Shown piece after piece: positions 51,780-60,047 of a stretch of 64,000 nucleotides of DNA. The notes under the pieces are model-generated. The model had not been told where the DNA came from. It ran no database searches and saw nothing but the letters and a program-made list of their open reading frames with translations. Each line of letters starts with the position of its first letter. The first letter of the stretch is position 1. Source of the DNA: Novosphingobium sp. MD-1 (GTDB taxonomy: Bacteria > Pseudomonadota > Alphaproteobacteria > Sphingomonadales > Sphingomonadaceae); NCBI RefSeq assembly GCF_001014975.1, contig NZ_BBXA01000013.1, positions 372,001-436,000 on the forward strand. The letters run 5' to 3'. Made by a program: the position numbers and the translations under genes.

Positions 51780-53546
51780 TTGCCTGCGCTCGCGGCGGGC
51801 CTTATAGTGTTGTCGTCGTTGCCATTCTGGCGGCCCGGGGGCGGTGTGGACGGACAGGGCGTCTATCAGTTCAAACCGCACGAACGGCCCACCCTGCCAG
51901 GGTCGCCCGCCAATCCCGATCATCCCGCACGGCGGCGTCTGGGCTATTTCGCGGTCGGCGTGCTGATTGGCGTGACCGCGGGCCTGGGCAATGCGCTGGT
52001 GGCGGTCAATCTCAACTTCGCGCAGGGCACGCTGGGCCTCTATTCCAACGAGGCGGCCTGGCTGACGGCGGCCTATCTCATGACCAACACCACGGCGAAT
52101 CTGCTGCTGGTGAAGTTCCGGCAACAGTTCGGCCTGCAGAGTTTCGTCCGGTACATGCTGGGCGCCTATGCGCTGGCGACGCTGTTGCACCTGTTCGTCC
52201 ACGGCTTCTGGTCGTCGGTGCTGGTGCGGGCGGCCAGCGGCATGGCGGCGGCCGCGCTGACGACGCTGACCATCCTCTATCTGATGCAGGCCATGCCCGC
52301 GCCCAAGCGGCTTGCCGGGGTGATGCTGGGCATTTCCATTCCGCAACTGGCGACGCCGCTGGCGCGGGTGCTGTCGCCGGGCCTGCTGGAATGGGGCGAC
52401 TGGCACATGCTGTACTGGTTCGAGCTGGGGCTGGCGCTGGCCATGCTGGCGGCGATCATGGTGCTGCCCCTTCCGCCCAGCGAGCGGTTCAAGGTGTTCG
52501 AGCGCGCCGATTTCCTCACGTTCGGGCTGCTCGGGCCGGGCCTGTGGCTGCTGATCGCCGCGCTGACGCAGGGTCGTATCGAATGGTGGACCGACCGCGC
52601 CTGGATCGGCTGGGCGCTGGCGGGCAGCATGGTGATGATCGCGGGGGCGCTGCTGATCGAGCATTTCCGCGCGAACCCGCTGATCAACACGCGCTGGCTG
52701 GGCACGCGCGAGATGCTACGGCTGATGGCCGTGGCGGCCTCCGTGCGCATCCTGCTTTCGGAACAGGCGTTCGGGTCGGTGGGCCTGCTCAACGTGGTGG
52801 GCATGATCAACGACCAGATGGTCACGCTGAACCTGGTGATCGTGCTGGCCTCGATCGCGGGCATGACCGTGGCGGTGCTGACCTTCAATCCCGAAAATCT
52901 TACGCGCCCGATCATCGTGTCCGCCGTGCTGATTGCGATCGGCGCGTTCATCGACGCGGGATCGACCAACCTCAGCCGGCCGGAGATGTTCTATTTCAGC
53001 CAAGCGCTGATCGGGTTCGCCTCGCTGCTGTTCATGGCGCAAGCGATGGTCATCGGCATGGCCCGGACGCTGCTGGCCGGGCCGCGCAATTTCATTAGCT
53101 TCGTGGTTCTGTTCAGCCTGAGCCAGAGCATAGGCGGCCTTGTCGGCACCGCCGCGCTCGGCACGTTCGAGACGGTGCGGGAGAAGTACCATTCGCACGA
53201 ACTGGCGCAGGACGTGGTCATGACCGACCCGCAGGTGGCCTTGCGCGTGCGGGCAGGTTCGGGCGCGGTTGCGCCGGTGATCGGCGATCCGGCGCTGCGG
53301 AGCGCGGAAGGCGTTGCCCTGCTTTCGCAGCAGACCACGCGCGAGGCGCATATTCTTGCCTTCAACGATCTCTTTCTGGTGGTCTGCGTGCTGGCCGTGG
53401 CGGCGGCGCTGTGGGGCGTGGCGATCCGCCGCGCGATCCTGCGACGGCACGAGATTTCGCCGGTGATTCTCCTGCAACAGAAGATGGCCGAGCAGGCGGC
53501 CGCGATGTCGGGTCCCGCCACGGGGCGAAACGGGGAAAGCGCATGA
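51780..53546 (+). CDS. DHA2-family (EmrB-like) MFS drug exporter
   Basis: A membrane protein of up to 588 residues with about fourteen hydrophobic segments, as in DHA2 (EmrB/QacA) exporters. NEAAWLTAAYLMTNTTANLLL follows TM1-2, and RAASGMAAAALTTLTILYLM corresponds to TM4-5. A long periplasmic loop (FETVREKYHSHELAQ to LLSQQTTREAHILAF) precedes the last helix. The start is unclear: TTG 51780 opens the frame, but GTG 51846 after GGGGGCGG would remove a doubtful N-terminus. It overlaps the membrane fusion protein gene by four bases. Together with the next two genes it forms a complete tripartite pump. Confidence 0.88.
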   Translation: MPALAAGLIVLSSLPFWRPGGGVDGQGVYQFKPHERPTLPGSPANPDHPARRRLGYFAVGVLIGVTAGLGNALVAVNLNFAQGTLGLYSNEAAWLTAAYLMTNTTANLLLVKFRQQFGLQSFVRYMLGAYALATLLHLFVHGFWSSVLVRAASGMAAAALTTLTILYLMQAMPAPKRLAGVMLGISIPQLATPLARVLSPGLLEWGDWHMLYWFELGLALAMLAAIMVLPLPPSERFKVFERADFLTFGLLGPGLWLLIAALTQGRIEWWTDRAWIGWALAGSMVMIAGALLIEHFRANPLINTRWLGTREMLRLMAVAASVRILLSEQAFGSVGLLNVVGMINDQMVTLNLVIVLASIAGMTVAVLTFNPENLTRPIIVSAVLIAIGAFIDAGSTNLSRPEMFYFSQALIGFASLLFMAQAMVIGMARTLLAGPRNFISFVVLFSLSQSIGGLVGTAALGTFETVREKYHSHELAQDVVMTDPQVALRVRAGSGAVAPVIGDPALRSAEGVALLSQQTTREAHILAFNDLFLVVCVLAVAAALWGVAIRRAILRRHEISPVILLQQKMAEQAAAMSGPATGRNGESA

Positions 53547-54664
53547 CGGATCAGGGGCCAAGCGAAACGATCAGGGCGGAACCGGCCCCGGCCGATCCAC
53601 AGGTCAACCCCGTGCCCAACGGCTGGAGGCCGCCGGCCAAGAGCCGCCTGACCGTGATCGTCATCGCCGCGATCGCCGTGGCGGCGGCGCTGGCGATCCT
53701 TTACGCTTGGCAATTGCCTCCGTTCGCGGGCTGGAGCGAGGGGACGGACAACGCCTATGTGCGGGGCAGGGTCACCGTAATCAGCCCGCAGGTGAGCGGC
53801 TATGTGACGTCCGTGCCGGTTCGCGACTTCGCGCAGGTGAAGGCCGGGCAGGTGCTGGCCACGATCGATGACCGCATCTATGCCGCGCGGGTCGAACAGG
53901 CCAAGGCGAACCTGGCCGCGCAACTGGCCGCGCTTGCCAATTCGCAGCAGAGCCAGCGCGCGCGCGAAGCGGCGTTGACCGGGCAGGAAGCCGGGATCGC
54001 CAATGCGCAAGCGCAGCTCGTGCGGGCCGAGGCGGATATGAAGCGCGCGAACGCGCTGGTGGCCGACGGATCGATTTCCGAACGCGAGCGGGACCAGACG
54101 CGCGCCGCGTTGCTGGCGGCGCAGGCGGGCGTCCGGCAGGCATCGGCAACGCAGCAGGTCGGCCAGCAGGACGTGCGGTCGGTGCTGGTCGGCCGGGGTG
54201 GACTGGAAGCGGCGGTCGAGGGGGCCAAGGCGCAGCTCCGGCTGGCGCAAGTCGATCTCGACAACACCGTGATCCGCGCTCCGTCGGACGGCCAGCTGTC
54301 CGAGATCGGGGTGCGCAACGGGGCCTTCGTCACGGCGGGCACGCAGCTCATGTTCCTGGTGCCTAACGACTTCTGGATCATCGCCAACTTCAAGGAGGCG
54401 CAAACCAGCGGGATGCGGATCGGGCAGCCGGTGACGTTCCGCGTCGACGCGCTGAACGGAACGAAGCTGACGGGCAAGGTGGAGAACCTGTCGCCAGCGG
54501 CGGGGTCCGAATTCGCGGTGCTCAAGCCCGACAACGCCACCGGCAACTTCGTCAAGATTCCCCAGCGGATCGCGGTGCGCATCCGCATCGATCCGGGGCA
54601 GGCGCAGGCGGCCCGCCTGCGGCCGGGCATGTCGGTCGAGGTCCGCGTGGCGACGAGGCATTGA
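53543..54664 (+). CDS. HlyD/EmrA-family membrane fusion protein
   Basis: A 373-residue periplasmic adaptor. One N-terminal membrane helix (LTVIVIAAIAVAAALAILYAW) is followed by TDNAYVRGRVTVISPQVSGYV, the lipoyl half-motif, a coiled-coil hairpin of about 130 residues, the second lipoyl half (DNTVIRAPSDGQLSEIGVRNG) and a beta-barrel. This is the EmrA pattern. ATG 53543 overlaps the exporter's TGA by four bases. It links the inner-membrane exporter to the outer-membrane channel encoded next. Confidence 0.92.
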   Translation: MTDQGPSETIRAEPAPADPQVNPVPNGWRPPAKSRLTVIVIAAIAVAAALAILYAWQLPPFAGWSEGTDNAYVRGRVTVISPQVSGYVTSVPVRDFAQVKAGQVLATIDDRIYAARVEQAKANLAAQLAALANSQQSQRAREAALTGQEAGIANAQAQLVRAEADMKRANALVADGSISERERDQTRAALLAAQAGVRQASATQQVGQQDVRSVLVGRGGLEAAVEGAKAQLRLAQVDLDNTVIRAPSDGQLSEIGVRNGAFVTAGTQLMFLVPNDFWIIANFKEAQTSGMRIGQPVTFRVDALNGTKLTGKVENLSPAAGSEFAVLKPDNATGNFVKIPQRIAVRIRIDPGQAQAARLRPGMSVEVRVATRH

Positions 54665-56070
54665 TGCGCCGGGCCACGATCCGTCCGCTGCCCGTCGCGC
54701 TCTGTGCCGCGCTGGCTGCCTGTGCCGGCCCGCATGTCGAGACAGCGCAGGTGGCGCCCGTGGTGCCGCCGACGGAATGGCGGGTCGATACCGCGCAGTC
54801 CGGCCTGGTTGAACCGGCGTGGTGGCAGGCGTTCGGGGACCCCGTGATGACCGGGCTGGTCGAACGGGCGCTGGCCGGCAATCCCGATATCGCCATCGCC
54901 GCCGCGCGCGTGCGCGACGCGCGGGCGCAGGAGATGGCGGCGCGCGCCGCCTTGCTGCCCACGCTGGATGCGACCGGCGCGTCGGCCCAATCGCGCAGCG
55001 TCAATGCCTTCGGCAAACCGGCCGAGCAGACCGCCGCGCAACCGCAGCTGCAGGTGGCATGGGAAGTCGATCTGTTCGGCCGCCTGTCCGATCAGGCGTC
55101 GGCAGCCCGGTCCGCGTGGTTTGCCAGCGAGGCGGCGCGCGATGCGGTGCATCTGTCGATCGCGTCAGCGGTAGCGAGCGGGTACATCACGCTGCGCGCG
55201 CTCGATGCCCGGCTTGAGGTGGCGCGAGCGACGCTCACCGCGCGCGAACAGGCGCTGAACCTGATCCGGCGCCGTACCGACGCCGGCTATGCCTCGCGGC
55301 TGGAACTGGCGCAGGCCGAAGCCGAATACCAGTCTGCCGCGCAGATCATCCCCGCGATCGAACAGGGCATTGCCCGGCAGGAAAACGGATTGCGCGTGCT
55401 GGCGGGCGATCTTCCCGGAGAGGTCGGGCGCGGCGTTCGGCTGACCGCCCTGCGCGAACCGGCGATACCGGAGGCGCTGCCGTCCGAACTGCTGCGCCGC
55501 CGCCCCGATGTCGCGCAGGCCGAGTGGCAACTGGCCGGGGCCGATCATGCGCTGGCGGCGGCGCGCAAGCGCTTTCTGCCGCAAGTGCGGCTTTCCGCTT
55601 CGGCGGGGGCGGCCCTGTCGACGCTGCTGGCCGATCCGATCACGATCTGGTCGGCGGGGGGCAGCGTGCTCGCGCCCCTGTTCGAAGGCGGACGCCTGCG
55701 CGCCGGCGCGGAAAGCGCGGCGGCGCAGCGCGATGCGGCGGCCTTCACCTATCGCAAGGTTGCGCTCAACGCCTTTCGCGAAGTCAACGACGCGCTGGTC
55801 ACTGTCGTCCGCACCGATCAGCAGGCCGCCATCGTGACCGCGCAGCGCGATGCGCTGGCACGGGCATACCGGCATGCCAGCGCGCGCTATGCGTCCGGCT
55901 ATTCGCCTTATCTGGAGCAGCTCGATGCCCAGCGCGGATTGCTCGCGGCGGAACTGGCGCTGATCCAGTCGCAATCCGACGCGCTGACGGCGCGTGTGGC
56001 CCTGTTCCAGGCGTTGGGTGGCGGATGGCTGCCCGAAACGACGACTACCGATCCCCAGAACCGGAAGTGA
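54664..56070 (+). CDS. NodT-family outer-membrane efflux lipoprotein
   Basis: A 468-residue TolC-like channel of the NodT/OprM group. The N-terminus has a lipobox (LAAC) after a short hydrophobic stretch, so it is probably lipid-anchored. FGDPVMTGLVERALAGNPDIAIA, WEVDLFGRLSD and the repeat equivalents LRRRPDVAQAEWQLAGADHALAAARKRFLP and PLFEGGRLRAG are standard. ATG 54664 overlaps the EmrA-like TGA by one base. Its end overlaps the convergent membrane-protein gene by 26 bp. Confidence 0.92.
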   Translation: MRRATIRPLPVALCAALAACAGPHVETAQVAPVVPPTEWRVDTAQSGLVEPAWWQAFGDPVMTGLVERALAGNPDIAIAAARVRDARAQEMAARAALLPTLDATGASAQSRSVNAFGKPAEQTAAQPQLQVAWEVDLFGRLSDQASAARSAWFASEAARDAVHLSIASAVASGYITLRALDARLEVARATLTAREQALNLIRRRTDAGYASRLELAQAEAEYQSAAQIIPAIEQGIARQENGLRVLAGDLPGEVGRGVRLTALREPAIPEALPSELLRRRPDVAQAEWQLAGADHALAAARKRFLPQVRLSASAGAALSTLLADPITIWSAGGSVLAPLFEGGRLRAGAESAAAQRDAAAFTYRKVALNAFREVNDALVTVVRTDQQAAIVTAQRDALARAYRHASARYASGYSPYLEQLDAQRGLLAAELALIQSQSDALTARVALFQALGGGWLPETTTTDPQNRK

Positions 56071-57652
56071 CCCCACGGCGGTTCATGCGCCGGCATATCC
56101 GGATGGTATCGCCTGCGCTCACGCAGTGGAATCCGCGTTGCAGCATCGCTTCGGCGGCCGCGGTGAAGCCCTGCCAGCGCCGATTGAGTTCGGCGAAATC
56201 GGCAACCGGCGTCACGAATGTGCCGGGCACCAGCGGCTGATCCTCGGGAAAGTCGACGATGAGGTAATCGGCCTTCGCGGCGCAGGCCAATATGCCATCG
56301 AGCACTTTGGTGTCGGTGAACCGGTACTGGAAGAAGCGCGGGCAGACGAGCCGGTCCCGCCGCGTGCCCGATGCATGGTGGAAATCGTTGTCGGAGCCGA
56401 GCCGGGCGTACCGGACCGGAGCAGGCCCCGCCACCTGATGAAGCGCCATGGCTTCGGGCGGATCGGCATCGAGTTCCTCCACGCGGTCGAAGAAGTCCAG
56501 CGGGCTGTCGTCTGTCCATATCTCCGTGCCGCCAAAGGACAGCACCCCTGCCGCCCCGAGGATCACCGGCAAGGCGATGAGCGGGCCGCAGCTCGCCAGC
56601 AGGTCTGGAACCGCCACGGCTGCCCCGATCGCCAGAAAGATGTGCAGGACGGCAAGGTGCGGCCCCCAGATAGCCGTGACGCCGATCACCGCGAGCGACA
56701 GGGGGTAGATCGCCAGGCATCCCGCCAGAAACGGCCGCAGCGCGCCGTCAGCCGGCGCACGCAGGAACCGGGCCAGCAGGAACAGGAACATCGCGAGCGA
56801 CAGCGCGAGAATGGCCTTGCCGAAGTACAGCGCGGTGAGCGCATGATTCCACAGGTTGCCAAGCAGCGTCGGCGCGAAAAAGACGTTGCTGTGCGAATAG
56901 AGCAGGTTTGCCTGCTGGGCTGCCAGATAGCCATGCAGCTCTCCGCGCGCGGCCAGGGCTGTGAGCACGACGGTGGAAGCGACCGCGCAGGCCGATCCGC
57001 ATCGCCACAAGAACCCGGCGGCCGGTTCGCGCGGGGTGGATCGGGCAATCGCGTGGACCAGAACGAACGCCAGCGCGATCGGCGCGTAGATCAGCTTGGT
57101 GAACAGCAGGGCCGCCAGCGCCACGCCGGTGGCGATGCCGCGTCCCGCCGTGGCAAGGGCGATCGTGGCCAGAGTCAGCACGATCCCCGGGGGAATGCTG
57201 CCGCCCCGATCGTATAGCGGCCCGGTCAGCATGAAGGCCGTTGCCATGAGAACCAGCCGCTGGCCCAGCGCGGATTGGGGATGGAAGCGTCGCGCCAGGG
57301 CAGCGCCGATCAGCGCCGCCCCGCCCACGCACGCCAACTCGAAGCCGTATTCCGCGAAGGGGCCGATCAGGCGCTGTGCCGCAATGGCGTAGTAGAACAG
57401 CGGGTCCTTGTTATCGATCACGTCGACATAGAGCCGATCGCCAGCCAGTATCCTCTCGGCAATGGACTGATAGAGCGATCGGTCCGCCACGGGTTCGGGC
57501 ACGAGGCGGGTGGTAAAGAACAGCAGGAAGACCGGGACTAGCAGCCAGTCAAGCCAGGTGCCGAACCACTTGGCGGTGGAACGACCGGCGGCATGGCTGC
57601 TTCTACGCTCGGAAAATCTCCGCCAGACCTGCCATCGGTGCGTCATCGTCAT
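56045..57652 (-). CDS. polytopic membrane protein, possibly glycosyltransferase-39-like
   Basis: A 535-residue protein with about ten hydrophobic segments and a soluble C-terminal part of about 130 residues. The early YVDVIDNKDPLFYY, with acidic residues after TM1, resembles the DxKPP-like loop of GT-39/ArnT-type dolichol/undecaprenyl-sugar glycosyltransferases, but the match is weak. I do not recognise the family. Its 3' end overlaps the NodT gene by 26 bp in convergent orientation. No operon partner is visible. Confidence 0.7.
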   Translation of the reverse strand: MTMTHRWQVWRRFSERRSSHAAGRSTAKWFGTWLDWLLVPVFLLFFTTRLVPEPVADRSLYQSIAERILAGDRLYVDVIDNKDPLFYYAIAAQRLIGPFAEYGFELACVGGAALIGAALARRFHPQSALGQRLVLMATAFMLTGPLYDRGGSIPPGIVLTLATIALATAGRGIATGVALAALLFTKLIYAPIALAFVLVHAIARSTPREPAAGFLWRCGSACAVASTVVLTALAARGELHGYLAAQQANLLYSHSNVFFAPTLLGNLWNHALTALYFGKAILALSLAMFLFLLARFLRAPADGALRPFLAGCLAIYPLSLAVIGVTAIWGPHLAVLHIFLAIGAAVAVPDLLASCGPLIALPVILGAAGVLSFGGTEIWTDDSPLDFFDRVEELDADPPEAMALHQVAGPAPVRYARLGSDNDFHHASGTRRDRLVCPRFFQYRFTDTKVLDGILACAAKADYLIVDFPEDQPLVPGTFVTPVADFAELNRRWQGFTAAAEAMLQRGFHCVSAGDTIRICRRMNRRGVTSGSGDR

Positions 57653-57695
57653 GGTACTGCGACTTTACCAAGATCGGGACAAAGTCCTATCAGGA

Positions 57696-58400
57696 ATGAT
57701 GATCTCCAACACGGACCATGCGCGGACGGCCGACGGACTAACGCTGGCGCGCGCCGATATCGTCGCACTGACGGCCGGCGATAACCCGGGCACGGCGCAT
57801 CTTGTCGGCTGCGATCTGGACGGGGCGGACCTCAGCGATCTCGACCTTGCCGGCTGGCGGTTCGAACGGTGTACGTTGCGGCGGGCCGGCCTGGCCAGGG
57901 CGAGGCTGGAAGGCACGCAATGGCTCGCCTGTCGCGCCCCGTTCGCCAGCTTCCTCGGCGCCGATCTCACCGATGCGGTGATCCAGTCGTGCGACTTCAA
58001 CAACGCGGACTTGAGGCAGGCCCGCCTGACCAGCGCGCGGTTGACCGGCAGCAAGCTGACGGGCGCCGACCTCACCGATGCGCGGATCATCGATCTCCAT
58101 TGCGAGGAAGTGCTGCTCGCCGGCGCCAAGCTCGCTGGGCTGAGCTTTCGCAAGCAGCGCCTGCGGCATCTCGATTTCAGCCAGGCCGATCTGCGGAAGG
58201 CCGATCTGCGCGAGGCCGTGTTCGAGGCGTGCAGCCTGCGCGATGCCACGCTGACAGGCGCCCGCTTCGAAAAGGCCGATCTGCGCGGAGCGGATCTGGG
58301 CGGATTGCGACTCACCGATGTTGCGCTGTTCCGCGGCGCGACCATATCACGCGAGCAAGCCGGACAACTGATTGCCGAACTCGGACTGAGGCTTGGCTAG
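57696..58400 (+). CDS. pentapeptide repeat protein (Qnr-like)
   Basis: A 234-residue protein built of A(D/N)Lxx pentapeptide repeats from about residue 40 to 215 (GADLSDLDL, NADLRQARLTSARLTGSKLTGADLTDA, QADLRKADLREAVF, KADLRGADLGGL), forming a right-handed quadrilateral beta-helix. Qnr-type members mimic DNA and protect gyrase; general members have unknown roles. The start is uncertain between ATG 57696 and 57699, both just after AGGA; the frame is open further upstream. The degenerate SRAP-like gene follows 5 bp downstream. Confidence 0.88.
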   Translation: MMISNTDHARTADGLTLARADIVALTAGDNPGTAHLVGCDLDGADLSDLDLAGWRFERCTLRRAGLARARLEGTQWLACRAPFASFLGADLTDAVIQSCDFNNADLRQARLTSARLTGSKLTGADLTDARIIDLHCEEVLLAGAKLAGLSFRKQRLRHLDFSQADLRKADLREAVFEACSLRDATLTGARFEKADLRGADLGGLRLTDVALFRGATISREQAGQLIAELGLRLG

Positions 58401-58405
58401 CCGCC

Positions 58406-58906
58406 ATGGCGCCGGCCTATCGTATCGATGCTTCGGCGCGACAGATCGCCGAGGGTCTGGGTGCCGATGCCGCCGGCGATGTGTGGCAGGGCGGCACGGT
58501 CGTGCCCGGCGGCTACGCGCCGGTGATCCTGACCACCCGGGAGAAAGGGCGCCACCTCGTCCCGCGCCAATGGGGTGTCCCGCCGCCTCCCCGCGGCGAA
58601 CACCTGGTCCCGTTCGTGCGCAACCTGGACAGCCCGTTCTGGATCGGCACGCTGCGGCACACGCAGTTCCGTTGCCTCGTGCCCGTGACGCATTATCGCC
58701 GAGGCGATAGCTGGTTCACCGATCCCGCGGCGCCGTTGCTTGCCGTGGCCGGCATATGGCGGGATTCCGAGATTCCGAGCTTTGCCATCCTGACTTCGGG
58801 CGCGTCCGGCCCGCTGCCGGTCATCCTGCGGCCCGAAACATACGACATCTGGCTGCGGGCCGATATCAAGATTGCCCGCCATCTGATCGAGGAGCCTCCG
58901 CGCTGA
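58406..58906 (+). CDS. SRAP-like (YedK/HMCES family) protein, catalytic residues missing
   Basis: A 166-residue protein resembling SOS-response-associated peptidases in its middle: GGYAPVILTTREKGRHLVPRQWGV, FRCLVPVTHYRRG, LAVAGIWRDSEIPSFAILTS and LPVILRPETYDIWL follow the order of the SRAP fold. It starts MAPAYRI, so the essential Cys2 that crosslinks abasic sites is absent; the Glu of the GFYEW motif and the active-site His before PVIL are also replaced. It may be a non-catalytic DNA-binding relative. Co-transcription with the pentapeptide gene (5-bp gap) is likely. Confidence 0.65.
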   Translation: MAPAYRIDASARQIAEGLGADAAGDVWQGGTVVPGGYAPVILTTREKGRHLVPRQWGVPPPPRGEHLVPFVRNLDSPFWIGTLRHTQFRCLVPVTHYRRGDSWFTDPAAPLLAVAGIWRDSEIPSFAILTSGASGPLPVILRPETYDIWLRADIKIARHLIEEPPR

Positions 58907-58947
58907 ATCTCGGCCGGCCACTGGACGAAGTAGGGTTTCGCATCTAT

Positions 58948-58961
58948 ATACCGCTCGGTAT
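58948..58961. promoter_or_regulatory. TetR-type operator at the regulator's own start
   Basis: ATACC-GCTC-GGTAT is an inverted repeat overlapping the TetR start codon at 58960. With flanks it matches the site before the RND pump (59667-59680) at 19 of 21 positions. TATATA at 58945-58950 could be the -10, which would give a leaderless or nearly leaderless transcript. Confidence 0.6.
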
Positions 58962-59568
58962 GGAAATGGCAGTTCAATCCGGACGGGGGCGCCCCAGGGA
59001 ATTCGATCCCGAAGAAGCGCTGGCCGCCGCGCTTCAGGTGTTCTGGCTGCGCGGATACGAAGGCGCGTCCATGGCCGAGCTGACCGAGGCGATGGGCATT
59101 ACCAAGCCCAGCCTCTACGCCTGTTTCGGCAACAAGGAGGCGCTGTTCCGCAAGGCGCTCGATCTCTACGAGCGGGACAAGCTCTGCTACGTGAAATCCG
59201 CGCTGCAGGAAACGACCGCCAAAGCGGTGGCCGAGAAGCTGCTGCGCGGCGCGCTGGCTCTGCAGACCGGCGAACCCGATCCGCGCGCGTGCCTGGGCGT
59301 TATCAGCATGGTAGCCTGCACGACGCATGCGGACACGATCAAGGAAGAAGTGATCGCGCGCCGCGCCTCGTCGGAAAAGGCCATGGTGGAACGGTTCGAG
59401 CGTGCGAAGGCCGAAGGGGACTTTCCCGAAAGCATCGATCCGGCGGCGCTGGCAGCTTATCTCAACGCCGTGATGCAGGGCATGGGCGTCCAGGCGGGCG
59501 CGGGCGCCACGCCCGAGCAACTGGCGCAACTGGTGGACATGACGCTGGCTGTGTGGCCCGGTCGATAG
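58960..59568 (+). CDS. TetR/AcrR family regulator of the adjacent RND pump
   Basis: A 202-residue TetR-type repressor. GRPREFDPEEALAAALQVFWLRGYEGASMAELTEAMGITKPSLYACFGNKEALF is the DNA-binding domain (residues 11-58), close to the AefR/YezE-like group; the C-terminus carries CLGVISMVACTTH and a dimerisation helix. ATG 58960 (or 58966) begins inside an operator-like palindrome, with no clear binding site upstream. The same palindrome lies before the RND operon, so it very likely represses itself and the pump in response to a solvent, phenolic or antibiotic ligand. Confidence 0.92.
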   Translation: MEMAVQSGRGRPREFDPEEALAAALQVFWLRGYEGASMAELTEAMGITKPSLYACFGNKEALFRKALDLYERDKLCYVKSALQETTAKAVAEKLLRGALALQTGEPDPRACLGVISMVACTTHADTIKEEVIARRASSEKAMVERFERAKAEGDFPESIDPAALAAYLNAVMQGMGVQAGAGATPEQLAQLVDMTLAVWPGR

Positions 59569-59641
59569 GTGATCAACTCGCTGGAAAAGCAAATCTTTTT
59601 GCATTTCCTCATTTAATCTACTAATCGGTACAAAATTCCGG

Positions 59642-59680
59642 TTGACGCTCCATCGCTCCATATTATATACCGCATGGTAT
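59642..59680 (+). promoter_or_regulatory. RND operon promoter with TetR operator
   Basis: TTGACG (59642-59647) and TATATA (59664-59669), 16 bp apart, resemble a sigma-70 promoter. ATACC-GCAT-GGTAT (59667-59680) overlaps the -10 and the expected start site, a repressing position. The site repeats the one at the TetR gene start. Confidence 0.7.
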
Positions 59681-59684
59681 GGAA

Positions 59685-60047
59685 TAAAGCAGAGGCATCC
59701 GGGAGGGGGTTGTGTCCAACCCGATCTGTTGAGCCCGATTTTCTAGAATAGCCGCGCGCTTCGCTCCCTGGGGCGGGCGCGCTCACCAACCCCTGCGGAA
59801 GACGCCCGCCGAATCTCACCCCGGTCGGCGTGCCCTTCCGCTCCTCCCGCAGCCGGTTCCGGCGTCGCGAGCGCGTGCGCATGCCGTCCACGCGCCGGAG
59901 CCGGCTGCATCCTTTGCGTGGCGCGAGCCGCGCAGCCCCGTCCGCTTCGCCCCCGTGCGAACGGCGTTCCCATTTTCGTGTCCGTCAAGCCGGTGCAGGG
60001 CGCATTCGGCGTTGCGCGGGCGCGTCTGCCAATGACGGAGTCTTGCA
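59685..60047 (+). other. Long untranslated leader of the RND operon
   Basis: About 360 bases separate the inferred transcription start from the adaptor ATG at 60048. The open frames within it lack ribosome binding sites and family-like features on either strand. I see no terminator, riboswitch or repeat that I can support, so it is recorded as a GC-rich leader of unknown use. Confidence 0.4.

Noticed and set aside
59674..59751. 25-codon leader peptide in the RND operon leader
   Set aside because: Its ATG lies within the operator at or before the expected transcription start, and no ribosome binding site is present.
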